Assembly: GCF_041051975.1 (NCBI RefSeq)
Contig: NZ_CP163435.1
Coordinates: 5,799,001-5,863,000 of the forward strand
Source of the DNA: Streptomyces sp. R21
GTDB lineage: Bacteria > Actinomycetota > Actinomycetes > Streptomycetales > Streptomycetaceae
DNA length: 64,000 bases
Reading direction: 5' to 3'
Shown piece by piece: positions 1-7,477 of the stretch. Made by a program: the position numbers and the translations under genes. The notes under the pieces are model-generated. The model had not been told where the DNA came from. It was given only the letters and a program-made list of their open reading frames with translations, and did not search any database. The first letter of the stretch is position 1. Each line of letters starts with the position of its first letter.

Positions 1-50
1 TCGGCCCTCTCGGCTGGCTAGGCTCTCCACCGTAGCAACAACACTCGCCC

Positions 51-66
51 ACTCGTCTAGATACCT
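51..66. promoter_or_regulatory. KorSA-type operator-like site upstream of the GntR gene
   Basis: ACTCGTCTAG at 51-60 is the exact reverse complement of CTAGACGAGT at 4165-4174, and related copies lie at 1224-1239 and 1299-1314. The site ends 12 bp before the GTG start of the GntR repressor, as expected for autoregulation. KorSA of pSAM2 is known to bind its own promoter. That this protein binds here is inferred from motif recurrence alone. Confidence 0.55.
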
Positions 67-78
67 AAAGGAGTACTC

Positions 79-864
79 GTGACGTCACTCCCGAGCGTGC
101 TCGGAGATCTCGACCCCACGAGCGATCGTGCGGTGTTCCGGCAGATCGCCGACCAGCTGCGCGAGGCCATCGACCGTGGGCGCTTCAAGGAGGGCGAAAA
201 GCTCCCCTCCGAGGCCGAACTCGTCGAGCACTACGGCGTTTCCCGGATGACCGTCCGCAACTCCTTCTCCGTCCTCCAGGGCGAGGGCCTGGTCGCCGCC
301 GAGCACGGCAAGGGCGTCTTCGTCCGGCCGCGCCCGCCCGTGCGGCGGCTCGCCTCCGACCGCTTCGCCCGGCGCCACCGCGAACAGGGCAAGTCCGCGT
401 TCATCGTCGAGGCAGACGCTGCGGGCAGTCACCCCCAGGTGGACAGCCTGGAGGTCAAGGAGGAGAAGGCCAGCCAGGACATCTCCACCCGGCTCGGCTC
501 CGTACGGCGGGTGCTCGCTCGTCGGCGTCGGTATCTGCTGGATGGCCGGCCCGTGGAGTTCGCGACGTCGTACCTGCCGCTCGACATCGCCCGCGGCACG
601 CAGATCGCCGAGCCCAACCCCGGTCCCGGCGGCATCTACGCCCGCCTCGAAGAGCTGGGCCATCACCTCGACCATTTCGAGGAGGAGATCCGCGCCAGGA
701 TGCCCTCGCCCACCGAGGTCAAGACGCTCCGGCTGGCCTCCGGCGTGCCCGTCATCCACCTCATCCGCACCGCGTACGACACCGAGGGGCGCGCCGTCGA
801 GGTCTGCGACACGGTCATGGCGGCAGACGCGTACGTGCTGTCCTACCAGCTCCCGGCGACGTGA
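79..864 (+). CDS. GntR-family repressor, KorSA-like
   Basis: A 261-residue GntR/HutC-type regulator. An N-terminal winged helix (about residues 18-80) includes the recognition-helix stretch YGVSRMTVRNSF. It is followed by a UTRA-type effector-binding domain (about 105-255). The GTG start has a strong ribosome site, AAAGGAG at 67-73, five bases upstream. In pSAM2-type elements the equivalent protein (KorSA) represses its own gene and the gene that switches on transfer and replication. The stop overlaps the next start (GTGA). Repeated operator-like motifs occur upstream of this gene and of three other points in the element, which fits a master repressor. The UTRA domain leaves room for an unknown small-molecule inducer. 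Confidence 0.85.
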   Translation: MTSLPSVLGDLDPTSDRAVFRQIADQLREAIDRGRFKEGEKLPSEAELVEHYGVSRMTVRNSFSVLQGEGLVAAEHGKGVFVRPRPPVRRLASDRFARRHREQGKSAFIVEADAAGSHPQVDSLEVKEEKASQDISTRLGSVRRVLARRRRYLLDGRPVEFATSYLPLDIARGTQIAEPNPGPGGIYARLEELGHHLDHFEEEIRARMPSPTEVKTLRLASGVPVIHLIRTAYDTEGRAVEVCDTVMAADAYVLSYQLPAT

Positions 865-1160
865 ACGCGGACCGCGCCGTGCCCGGCGGAGCGTGGACAG
901 GTGACGACCGCGAACACAACGACGCCTGTCACGACCGCTGGTCGCAGGTGCAGAACAGGCCCACTCACCAGTCCGGATACCGGGATGACTGGTACGACGC
1001 GCAATGCGGCGGTTGCCGGTTCTGGGTCGCGCTGAGTGGGGAGCTGGGGCGGGATTGGGGAGTCTGCACTCATCCTGGCTCCGCGTTCGACGGGCGAGCC
1101 CGTTTCGAGCATGACGGTTGCGAGCTCTTCGCCATCCGGGAGGACGGTTCCTTCGGGTGA
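861..1160 (+). CDS. small Cys-containing AICE protein, unknown function
   Basis: A 99-residue protein. Its GTG start overlaps the stop of the GntR gene in a GTGA junction, so the two are translationally coupled. The C-terminal two thirds contain CGGCRFW, GVCTHP and HDGCE, which together give four cysteines and a histidine that could hold a metal ion. The dense W/Y/D pattern around residues 38-60 looks like a small conserved domain, recalling DUF3027-like proteins, but I do not recognise it with confidence. Because it is cotranscribed with the repressor, an accessory role in regulation or immunity is possible, but this is only inference from position. Confidence 0.6.
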   Translation: MNADRAVPGGAWTGDDREHNDACHDRWSQVQNRPTHQSGYRDDWYDAQCGGCRFWVALSGELGRDWGVCTHPGSAFDGRARFEHDGCELFAIREDGSFG

Positions 1161-1223
1161 GTTCGTGTGGGTTCGAGCGGTGCGCGGGGCCGACTTCCCG
1201 AACTCGTACAGCCCAACAGGCAT

Positions 1224-1314
1224 ACTCGTATAGACGAGTGGGCAAGTTGTGTGGCAGGGTGGTCCATGTTCCCGGAGAGATCGGGTTCGAAGGCTGCATC
1301 TTGTATAGACGAGT
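1224..1314. promoter_or_regulatory. Two operator-like palindromes upstream of the transfer block
   Basis: ACTCGTATAGACGAGT at 1224-1239 is a 6-bp perfect inverted repeat (ACTCGT/ACGAGT) around a 4-bp spacer. TCTTGTATAGACGAGT at 1299-1314 matches it at 14 of 16 positions. The second copy ends 15 bp before the TTG start at 1330, where a repressor would block the transfer operon. The stretch 1161-1329 holds no convincing gene; it looks like the promoter region of the transfer genes. Confidence 0.65.
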
Positions 1315-1329
1315 AGATAGGAAGAAATC

Positions 1330-1686
1330 TTGCGCACCATCCGTGTGGAGACCTCCGCCGCGACGATCCTGCTCACCGAGGCCCCTGAGCCCAAGGTCCG
1401 CGACCGTCAGACCGGCGAGAGGGCGACGGACGCCGTCAGCGGTGAGCCGCTGATGACGCTCGGCGTCGTGTACATCGAGGAGGGGGAGTCGTCCCTGATC
1501 AAGGTCACCGTTCCGGAGGGCGGTGTCTCCGACGGGCTCGCGCTCGGGGCGCCGGTCTCGCTGCCGGGGCTCGTCGCCCGGCCGTGGGAGAGCGTGTTCA
1601 ACGGGCAGCAGCGGCACGGCATCGCGTTCCGCGCCGCCGCCGTCACTCCGGCCGCGTTCCCGGCCGCCATGGGGGCCACGGCCTGA
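1330..1686 (+). CDS. conserved AICE protein upstream of tra, unknown function
   Basis: A 118-residue protein starting at TTG, preceded by AGGAAGAAA a few bases upstream. It is rich in short beta-like segments (for example GVVYIEEGESSLIKVTVPEGG) with no predicted membrane segment, catalytic motif or signal peptide. Its TGA overlaps the ATG of the transfer ATPase (TGATG at 1684-1688), so the two are translated together. Proteins of this size occur just upstream of the FtsK-like gene in related Streptomyces elements. I do not know the function; a partner or regulator of the translocase is a positional guess. Confidence 0.65.
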   Translation: MRTIRVETSAATILLTEAPEPKVRDRQTGERATDAVSGEPLMTLGVVYIEEGESSLIKVTVPEGGVSDGLALGAPVSLPGLVARPWESVFNGQQRHGIAFRAAAVTPAAFPAAMGATA

Positions 1687-3062
1687 TGACCGATCTGGCA
1701 ACGCTTCTGGAGGTGGGTGGTCCTGTCGCCGCGCTCGGCGGCGGGGCTGCCTACGCCCGGGATCGACACCCCGGCGTCTACTGGTCCACGGTCGGCCTGC
1801 CGATATCCACGGCCCGGCTGCTCAGCTCCTACGGCTCGGTCATGGAGGCGTGCGGCCTGACCGTCGCTCCCTCCCGGCTGCGGGTCCTGGCGGTCAAGGC
1901 CACCACCCGCCGTGAGGTCCGGCCCGTGCCGCCGCGCCGGGGCATCATCCGGCCCACCTCGACCGGGTTACGGCTTCGACTCCGGCTCGCCCCGGGACAG
2001 GAACCCGCCGACGTCGCCGCCTCGGCCGAACGCCTGCGGCACGCCTGGGGAGTTCACGCTGTCTACGTCACGACCGTCAAGCCCGGCGTGGTTGAACTGC
2101 GACTCGTCGGCTTCGACGTCCTACGGCGGGTGCGCATGCCTCGCAAGATCGAGACTGGGTTCCTCAAAGTGCCCGTAGCCCTGCGGGAGGACGCCACAGC
2201 CTTCGTACGCGACTACCGCACCGTCCCGCACCAACTCACCCTCGGCGCAACCCTGTCCGGCAAGTCTATGTACCTGCGCCACCTCGTCGCCGGACTCGCC
2301 TCGCAGCCCGTCGCCCTGGTCGGCGTCGACTGCAAGCGCGGGGTGGAGCTGGCACCGTTCGCCCCGCGACTCTCCGCGCTGGCCACCGATTCCGAACAGG
2401 CGGCTGAGCTGCTGCCCGTGCTCATCAAGGAAATGGAGGACCGATACGACCTGATCAAAGCCCGGCAGGGCATCGCACCGGGCATCCCCGACGAGGAGAT
2501 CACCTCGGACATCTGGGGCCTGCCCGACCACGAACGTCCCGTACCGATCGTGCTGTTCGTCGACGAGGTGGCCGAACTCTTCCTCGTCGCCACGAAGAAG
2601 GACGAGGAACGACGCGACGAGATGGTCACCCAACTCATCCGGCTCGCCCAGCTCGGCCGGGCCGCCGGTATCTACCTGGAGGTCTGCGGGCAGCGCTTCG
2701 GCGCCGAACTGGGCAAGGGCGCGACCATGCTCCGGGCCCAACTCACCGGCCGCGTCTGCCACCGCGTCAACGACGAAGCCTCCGCCAAGATGGCGCTCGG
2801 CGACATCGCCCCCGAGGCCGTCTCTGCCGCCTGCGCCATCGCCGCCGAACGGCCCGGCCTCGCCGTTGCGGGCGACACCTCCGGCGGCTGGTCCCGCATC
2901 CGCACGCCGTACCTCTCCCTCGGCGACGCCGCCGAGATCTGCCACCAGTCGGCCCACCTGGTCCCCGACCTGCCCGCGCTCAAGCCCTTCCGGCCCGACG
3001 TGGCCGTACGACCCATCGAGTCCCCGGCCCCGACCGTCCAGCCGCACCCGCTGACCGACTGA
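1686..3062 (+). CDS. traSA: FtsK/SpoIIIE-type conjugative DNA translocase (TraSA/TraB-like)
   Basis: A 458-residue motor ATPase. Walker A is GATLSGKS at about 187-194 and Walker B is IVLFVDEVAE at about 288-297. A basic N-terminal region (about 60-160) precedes the P-loop domain. In Streptomyces conjugation one such protein forms a membrane-associated hexamer that pumps double-stranded plasmid DNA into the recipient after binding short repeats (clt). I see no obvious long membrane helix besides a weak hydrophobic stretch near residues 8-25. The open frame extends upstream to 1584, but the ATG at 1686 overlaps the previous stop and gives a normal-length protein. It is longer than pSAM2 TraSA as I recall it (about 306 residues). 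Confidence 0.88.
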   Translation: MTDLATLLEVGGPVAALGGGAAYARDRHPGVYWSTVGLPISTARLLSSYGSVMEACGLTVAPSRLRVLAVKATTRREVRPVPPRRGIIRPTSTGLRLRLRLAPGQEPADVAASAERLRHAWGVHAVYVTTVKPGVVELRLVGFDVLRRVRMPRKIETGFLKVPVALREDATAFVRDYRTVPHQLTLGATLSGKSMYLRHLVAGLASQPVALVGVDCKRGVELAPFAPRLSALATDSEQAAELLPVLIKEMEDRYDLIKARQGIAPGIPDEEITSDIWGLPDHERPVPIVLFVDEVAELFLVATKKDEERRDEMVTQLIRLAQLGRAAGIYLEVCGQRFGAELGKGATMLRAQLTGRVCHRVNDEASAKMALGDIAPEAVSAACAIAAERPGLAVAGDTSGGWSRIRTPYLSLGDAAEICHQSAHLVPDLPALKPFRPDVAVRPIESPAPTVQPHPLTD

Positions 3063-3152
3063 GCCGCGCCCTGTCTCCCCCCCCGGTCGGCGTGACCGCC
3101 TCGCGCCAACTCCCTACCCCTGCCATGCCTGAAACCCGGAAGGAGCCGCAGC

Positions 3153-3755
3153 ATGCGCGCCCAACTGGCCCGCGTCGACGCGGTACTCGTCCAAGCGGTC
3201 ATCGCGGCAGCGCTGTCCTTCGCCCACCTGCACGACGTCGCCTCGGCGGCCGGACAGGACGGATGGAAGGCCTGGGCCTATCCGATCTCGGTCGACCTGC
3301 TGCTCGTCGCCGCCTGGCGCCGACTGCGCTCCGGCGACGCGAAAGCCGCTGGCTGGTGCTGGTTCGTCATCGCCCTCACGGCGTCCCTCGGGGCAAACGT
3401 CGCCACCGCCGGACTCCTCGACATGGACGCCGTGCCGGCCTGGCTCCGCATCCTCGTCGCGGGCTGGCCCGCGGTCGCCTTCCTCGGCGGCACGCTCCTC
3501 GCGCACTCGACGCCAACGGTGGTCGACGAGGACACCGAGGACCAGGAGGACGCCGCCGAACCCGCCCCCGATCCGACACCCGCGCTCGACCCGGCTCCGG
3601 CAGCCGTATCCGTCCCAACCGCCCTCATCGACCACGCCCGCAAAGTCGCCGCCGAACACCACACCCGCACCGGCACGCCCATCGACACCCCCACTCTCCG
3701 CGCACGCCTCGGCATCCCGGCGCCCATGGCCGAGGCCATTGCCGCCCACCTCTGA
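3153..3755 (+). CDS. DUF2637/SpdB-like membrane spread protein
   Basis: A 200-residue protein starting at ATG with AAGGAG upstream. Residues 1-125 hold about four hydrophobic segments (near 10-28, 42-55, 68-90 and 100-118), matching the DUF2637 layout. An acidic, proline-rich linker follows, then a C-terminal helical stretch (about 150-200) that could bind DNA. Proteins of this type are called SpdB in conjugative Streptomyces plasmids and are thought to move the plasmid from the first recipient compartment through the septa of the mycelium. It lies downstream of the translocase, separated by about 90 bp. Confidence 0.8.
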   Translation: MRAQLARVDAVLVQAVIAAALSFAHLHDVASAAGQDGWKAWAYPISVDLLLVAAWRRLRSGDAKAAGWCWFVIALTASLGANVATAGLLDMDAVPAWLRILVAGWPAVAFLGGTLLAHSTPTVVDEDTEDQEDAAEPAPDPTPALDPAPAAVSVPTALIDHARKVAAEHHTRTGTPIDTPTLRARLGIPAPMAEAIAAHL

Positions 3756-3766
3756 AAGGAGATCCG

Positions 3767-3958
3767 GTGACCGCCAACCGCCGCTTCCGCTCCGTCACCC
3801 GCATCGGCCCCGTCCAGGTCGGCACGTCCTACGACGGCCGGGGCCGCGAGAAGCACACCGCCGCCTGCATCGCCCCGCGCTGCGGTTTCTCCGCCGACTA
3901 CGACAGCCGCGCCGCCGCCGAGCTGGCCGCCCGCACCCACCGCTGCCCCGTCCGCTGA
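3767..3958 (+). CDS. mobile element transfer protein, small Cys protein
   Basis: A 63-residue basic protein starting at GTG with a strong AAAGGAGAT site overlapping the end of the spdB-like gene. It carries CIAPRCGFSADYDSRAAAE and a last HRC, giving three cysteines and a histidine in zinc-ribbon-like spacing. Short proteins with this pattern are regularly found in AICEs between spdB and the small membrane spread proteins, and databases commonly name them mobile element transfer protein. Biochemical function is unknown. The listed start excludes a longer open frame that runs through the preceding gene. Confidence 0.72.
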   Translation: MTANRRFRSVTRIGPVQVGTSYDGRGREKHTAACIAPRCGFSADYDSRAAAELAARTHRCPVR

Positions 3959-3973
3959 AAGGACCTGACCCCC

Positions 3974-4168
3974 GTGACCGTCAGCCTGCCGCTCGTCTTC
4001 GTTCTCGGCTTCTTCGCCTGGGGAGCGGTCAAGTTCCTCGGCGTCCGCACCTGGATCGTCGTCCTGATCGCTCTGTTCGGCTTCTGGCTCTCGCACACCT
4101 TCATGGCTCCGGCCATCGAGTCCGGCACGCGCTCCGGCGTGGACGTCATAAACGGCTCACATAACTAG
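3974..4168 (+). CDS. small two-helix membrane protein of the spread module
   Basis: A 64-residue protein with two hydrophobic segments (about 4-22 and 27-45) and a short polar C-terminus. It starts at GTG, 15 bp after the previous stop, with AAAGGA upstream. Size, topology and position fit the small Spd membrane proteins of Streptomyces plasmids, which help spread the element within the recipient mycelium. No sequence motif allows a more precise name. Confidence 0.65.
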   Translation: MTVSLPLVFVLGFFAWGAVKFLGVRTWIVVLIALFGFWLSHTFMAPAIESGTRSGVDVINGSHN

Positions 4169-4174
4169 ACGAGT
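4159..4174. promoter_or_regulatory. Fourth operator-like site, upstream of the spdD-like and rep genes
   Basis: CTAGACGAGT at 4165-4174 repeats, in opposite orientation, the site upstream of the GntR gene; the right half-site ACGAGT and its TAG flank match the sites at 1224 and 1299. It lies 20 bp before the GTG at 4194. This position would let the repressor control a separate transcript for the replication and excision genes. Confidence 0.5.
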
Positions 4175-4193
4175 AGGCAAGGAGAGCTTCGCC

Positions 4194-4439
4194 GTGTTCC
4201 TGCCCAAGTACCCCGACAACCCGACCCCACCACCCGCACACACTCACGCCCCGGCCGATCCGGCGCCCGTACGCCGCTCGCTCCCGCCGCTCTCCATCAA
4301 CACCGGAACGGTTGCGGCCGTCCTCGTCGGTGGCGTCGTGCTGACCGCGCTCCTGGCCGCCGTCGCCGTCACGGCCATCTCTGTCGCCGTAGCCGCCGTG
4401 GTCCTGCGCTCGATGCTCCGCGACCACCACCGTCGCTGA
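4194..4439 (+). CDS. SpdD-like small membrane protein
   Basis: An 81-residue protein starting at GTG with AAGGAGAG at about 4179-4186. The N-terminal 35 residues are proline-rich and polar; residues about 37-72 form one long or two short membrane helices of almost pure Ala/Val/Leu; the tail is basic (RSMLRDHHRR). This layout is typical of SpdD proteins in Streptomyces conjugative plasmids. It is the last spread gene before the replication initiator and follows its own operator-like site. Confidence 0.7.
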   Translation: MFLPKYPDNPTPPPAHTHAPADPAPVRRSLPPLSINTGTVAAVLVGGVVLTALLAAVAVTAISVAVAAVVLRSMLRDHHRR

Positions 4440-4534
4440 CCGGCATGCAGCCTCCGGGGCGGCCTCGATACCGCCAAGCATCCGCCGCCCCGGGGCCTCT
4501 CCCGTCTGACCAAGCCAGCCAGAAGGAGACAGCC

Positions 4535-5887
4535 ATCTTCACCCGCACCACCCCGCCCCCGCTCCCTGAACTCGGCCAACTCGCCTCCTCCGGCAGCCTG
4601 CCGGGCCTGATGCAACAGCTCTCCGGCCTCGGCGGCTGCACCCACCCGATCCGCCTCGACGGCCACCGCACCGAGTACGACGTCAACACGCGAACCGGTG
4701 AAATCGGCTCTGTCCTCCACTACCTCAACTCGTCCACCCTCCCGGCCGGGCAACTCCTCGTCCGCTGCAACAACCGCCGCACCACCCGCTGCGAGGCCTG
4801 CGCCGAGGTCTACCGCCGCGACACCTTCCACCTGATCAGCGCGGGCTTGCGCGGCGGCAAGGGCACCCCGGAACACGTCGCCGCCCACCCCCGCGTCTTC
4901 GCCACCTTCACCGCCCCGAGCTTCGGCCCCGTCCACAACCGCCCCTCCAACGGACGTGCCTGCCGCTGCGGCGTCCACCACGACCAGGACGACGACGTAC
5001 TCGGCACTCCGCTCAACCCGGAGACCTACGACTACGAATCTGCAGTCCTCTGGAACGCCCACGCCGGACCGCTCTGGCGGCGCTTCTCCACCTACCTGCG
5101 CCGAGAGGTCGCGAAGCGAGCAGGCCTGTCGCAACGCCGCTTCCGTGAGCACGCGCGCGTGTCCTTCGCCAAGGTCGCCGAGTACCAGAAGCGCGGGGCC
5201 GTCCACTTCCATGCGGTCATCCGGATCGACGGCCCCGGCGGGGGTGACACCCCGCCCCCGCCCTGGGCAACGGCCGACCTGCTGACCGACGCCATCCGCA
5301 CCGCCACCACCAAGACCCGCGTCGACGGCCCGGTCCTCGACGACCGCGCGCACACGTTCACCTTCGGCCGCCAACTCGACGTCCGCACCATCCGCAGCGC
5401 CGACTTCACCGGCGGCCAAGAACTCACCGAACGTGCGGTCGCGGCGTACATCGCCAAGTACGCAACCAAGGGCGCCGAGACCGCCACGGGAGCCCTCGAC
5501 CGCCCGCTCAAGTTCGTCGCCGAACTGGCCCAGCTCGACATCAGCGACCACGCCCGCCGACTGATCCGCACCGCCTGGACCCTCGGCGCACGCAAGGACC
5601 TCGAACACCTCCGCCTCCGCGCCTGGGCCCACATGCTCGGCTTCCGCGGCCACTTCTCCACCAAGTCCCGCCGCTACTCCACCACCCTCGGCGCCCTCCG
5701 CACCGCACGCGCCGAATGGCGCCGCGCACAAGCCACCGCAGCAACGACCACCGAGCACGAGACCGACACGACATACGTCCTCTCGCACTGGGCCTTCGCC
5801 GGAACCGGTCTCTCCTCGGCCGAAGCCTGGCTCGCCGCATCCCTCGAACCCGCCCCCGGAACAGAAGGAGAGCCAACTCATGCGTGA
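4535..5887 (+). CDS. repSA: RepSA-like rolling-circle replication initiator
   Basis: About 450 residues. A Cys cluster (CNNRRTTRCEAC) precedes a histidine-hydrophobic-histidine strand (RGAVHFHAVIRID), the metal-binding motif of rolling-circle initiators, and VAAYIAKYATKG gives the nicking tyrosine with its lysine. After excision such a protein nicks the element origin and drives replication. The start is unusual: an ideal GAAGGAGA at 4522-4529 sits 5 bases before an in-frame ATC at 4535, while the in-frame ATG at 4445 has no ribosome site and is followed by a stem-loop (4454-4462 with 4485-4493). I therefore place the start at ATC; the ATG would add 30 residues. The end overlaps the next start by 8 bases. 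Confidence 0.85.
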   Translation: MFTRTTPPPLPELGQLASSGSLPGLMQQLSGLGGCTHPIRLDGHRTEYDVNTRTGEIGSVLHYLNSSTLPAGQLLVRCNNRRTTRCEACAEVYRRDTFHLISAGLRGGKGTPEHVAAHPRVFATFTAPSFGPVHNRPSNGRACRCGVHHDQDDDVLGTPLNPETYDYESAVLWNAHAGPLWRRFSTYLRREVAKRAGLSQRRFREHARVSFAKVAEYQKRGAVHFHAVIRIDGPGGGDTPPPPWATADLLTDAIRTATTKTRVDGPVLDDRAHTFTFGRQLDVRTIRSADFTGGQELTERAVAAYIAKYATKGAETATGALDRPLKFVAELAQLDISDHARRLIRTAWTLGARKDLEHLRLRAWAHMLGFRGHFSTKSRRYSTTLGALRTARAEWRRAQATAATTTEHETDTTYVLSHWAFAGTGLSSAEAWLAASLEPAPGTEGEPTHA

Positions 5888-6062
5888 CGACGAGCTGTTG
5901 ACCGTGCCCGACGTCATGGCGCGCCTCAAGCTCGGGCGGTCCACGGTCTATGACCTGATCCGCTCTCGTCGCTTGCCCTCGATCACCATCGGCCGGTGCC
6001 GTCGGATTCCGGCACGGGCGGTCCGCGAGTACATCACCAACGAACTGGAGGCAGCCGCCTGA
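5880..6062 (+). CDS. xis: excisionase (Xis), MerR-like helix-turn-helix
   Basis: A 60-residue protein that is almost entirely one winged-helix/HTH_17 domain (LLTVPDVMARLKLGRSTVYD ...), the usual form of AICE excisionases. Xis bends the attachment-site DNA and turns the integrase reaction towards excision. It starts at ATG with AGAAGGAGAG upstream, overlaps the rep stop by 8 bases, and its own stop overlaps the integrase start (TGATG). Rep, Xis and Int are thus one translationally coupled unit, so replication and excision are switched on together. Confidence 0.88.
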   Translation: MRDDELLTVPDVMARLKLGRSTVYDLIRSRRLPSITIGRCRRIPARAVREYITNELEAAA

Positions 6063-7213
6063 TGGCCAAGCAACGCAAGCGCAACCCCAACGGCGCGGGC
6101 ACGATCACCAAGCGCAAGGACGGCCGCTATCAGTGCGCGGTCTACGTGCTTCAGCCCGATGGCACCACCGCCCGCAAGTACGCCTACGGCAATACCTGGG
6201 AGGAATGCGACGCCAAGCGTCGCGTTCTCCTCGCCAAGGTCGCCTCCGGCATCCCCGTCCCAACCCGCTCGGCCAAGCTCTCCGAGTGGCTGCCGTACTG
6301 GCTGGACAACGTGATCAAGCCTCGGCGGAAGCTCAGCACGTACGACAAGTACGAGGCGCACGTTCGGCTCTACCTGGTGCCCCGGATCGGCGCGAAGCGG
6401 CTCGAAGGCCTCGGCGTGGCCGACGTGCGCCGCTTCCTCGTCCGGCTGGAGAAAGAGGCCACCGCAGCCACAGCCAAGGAGTCCCATCGTGTTCTGCGTT
6501 CCGCGCTGACCTCCGCATGCCGCGAGGAACTGATCACGCGCAACGTCGCGAAGCTCGTCGAGCCGCCTCGCTCGGCCAATCCGGAACTCAATCCCTGGAG
6601 CCTGGAAGAGACGCTCGACTTCCTCGCCGCATCCCGCGGAGATCCGCTGTACGCGGCCTTCGTGCTCGCCATCGCGATGGGCCTTCGCCGGGGCGAGATC
6701 ATCGGCCTCCGCTGGTCCGACCTCGACCTCGACAACCGCGTCCTCTACGTCCGCCAGCAGACTCAACGCCGCCGGGGCGTCCTGTACGACGACGATCCGA
6801 AGAGCCGCCGCCGTCGGGCCGTTCCCCTGCCCGCGCTCTGCATCGCGCCCCTCCGCTGGCACCGCATGCGGCAGGCAACTGCCCGTGCCAAGGCAGGGGA
6901 CCAGTGGAGGGAGTCCGGCTACGTCTTCACCACCCGCACCGGTCGCCAGGTTGAACCGCGGAACCTCTACCGCTCCTTCACCCGCGTCGCCAGCTCGGCC
7001 GGCCTCCGGGCCATCCGGCTGCACGACGCCCGGCACGGCACGGCCACCCTCCTCACGGCCGCCGGAGTCGCGCCCCGCGTCGTGATGGAGATCCTCGGGC
7101 ACAGTCAGATCAGCATCACCATGGACGTGTACACGCACGTCGTGCAGGACACGCAGCGCGAGGCCATGAGCCACATGGACCGACTGCTCAGGAAGCGCCC
7201 CGGTCGTCAGTGA
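6062..7213 (+). CDS. int: tyrosine site-specific integrase
   Basis: A 383-residue phage-type integrase. An N-terminal basic arm-binding segment and SAM-like core-binding domain (about 60-150) precede the catalytic domain. Visible active-site parts are the Arg in AMGLRRGEIIGL, HDARH (box II, usually HxLRH) and Tyr357 in TMDVYTHV, with LGHS just before it. The start at 6062 overlaps the xis stop; a longer open frame from 5996 exists but lies within xis. The protein recombines attP with attB in the adjacent tRNA-Arg gene. Its end lies 71 bp from the tRNA. Confidence 0.93.
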   Translation: MAKQRKRNPNGAGTITKRKDGRYQCAVYVLQPDGTTARKYAYGNTWEECDAKRRVLLAKVASGIPVPTRSAKLSEWLPYWLDNVIKPRRKLSTYDKYEAHVRLYLVPRIGAKRLEGLGVADVRRFLVRLEKEATAATAKESHRVLRSALTSACREELITRNVAKLVEPPRSANPELNPWSLEETLDFLAASRGDPLYAAFVLAIAMGLRRGEIIGLRWSDLDLDNRVLYVRQQTQRRRGVLYDDDPKSRRRRAVPLPALCIAPLRWHRMRQATARAKAGDQWRESGYVFTTRTGRQVEPRNLYRSFTRVASSAGLRAIRLHDARHGTATLLTAAGVAPRVVMEILGHSQISITMDVYTHVVQDTQREAMSHMDRLLRKRPGRQ

Positions 7214-7243
7214 CCGCCCTCGTTGATGTCAAAAGTAGATGTC

Positions 7244-7277
7244 AAAGGCCCCGGACCAAGATCGGTCCGGGGCCTTT
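7244..7277. terminator. Strong bidirectional hairpin between int and tRNA-Arg
   Basis: A perfect 14-bp stem (7244-7257 with 7264-7277, arms AAAGGCCCCGGACC and GGTCCGGGGCCTTT) has a 6-base loop and A/T ends on both sides. It can stop both the integrase transcript and the convergent tRNA transcript. A short direct repeat, ATGTCAAA, occurs twice just to its left (7226-7247). Confidence 0.85.
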
Positions 7278-7284
7278 GCCCTGG

Positions 7285-7326
7285 TGCCCCCGGCAGGATT
7301 CGAACCTGCGACACCCGCTTTAGGAG
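7285..7326. other. probable attachment-site core (right end of the AICE)
   Basis: Integrases of this family usually recombine between the anticodon loop and the 3' end of the target tRNA, which here is 7285-7326, facing the int gene. The identical copy that would mark the other end is not in the window, so core length and exact borders cannot be read from this sequence. Confidence 0.5.
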
Positions 7327-7357
7327 AGCGGTGCTCTATCCCCTGAGCTACGAAGGC
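7285..7357 (-). tRNA. tRNA-Arg (anticodon CCT)
   Basis: On the minus strand the sequence folds as a cloverleaf: 7-bp acceptor stem GCCTTCG/CGGGGGC (with two G-U pairs), D arm GCTC..GAGC, anticodon arm CCGCT/AGCGG around the loop CTCCTAA (anticodon CCT, reading AGG), and T arm GCAGG/CCTGC around TTCGAAT. Length is 73 nt with discriminator A; CCA is not encoded. It is the probable integration site of the AICE and remains intact. Confidence 0.95.
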
Positions 7358-7477
7358 GTGTGGATTTCTGGGAGACCCGGCGACTAGCGTAGCGGATGTG
7401 GGGTTGCGGGCGGCAAGGTTTCGGTTTTCGCAGGTCAGGGGGAGGGAGCGTTGGTTGCGGGGCAGGGGGAGGGGGCG

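Larger units (their letters stand above)
1..7357. mobile_element. AICE (integrated conjugative element), right-hand part
   Basis: A compact block of plasmid-type genes lies next to a tRNA gene: GntR/KorSA-like repressor, FtsK-like transfer ATPase, Spd-like small proteins, RepSA-like initiator, Xis and tyrosine integrase. This is the gene set of pSAM2/SLP1-type elements of Streptomyces, which transfer as double-stranded DNA through one hexameric translocase and replicate by rolling circle after excision. All genes are on the plus strand, mostly overlapping or spaced by a few bases. The integrase ends 71 bp from the 3' end of tRNA-Arg(CCT), so that tRNA is the likely attachment gene. The left end is outside the window, so total length and any cargo cannot be judged. 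The element looks functional: none of the core genes seen is broken. Confidence 0.93.

Noticed and set aside
1..78. A possible left attachment site at the window start
   Set aside because: No copy of the tRNA-Arg 3' half is present in 1-78. The left end must lie outside.
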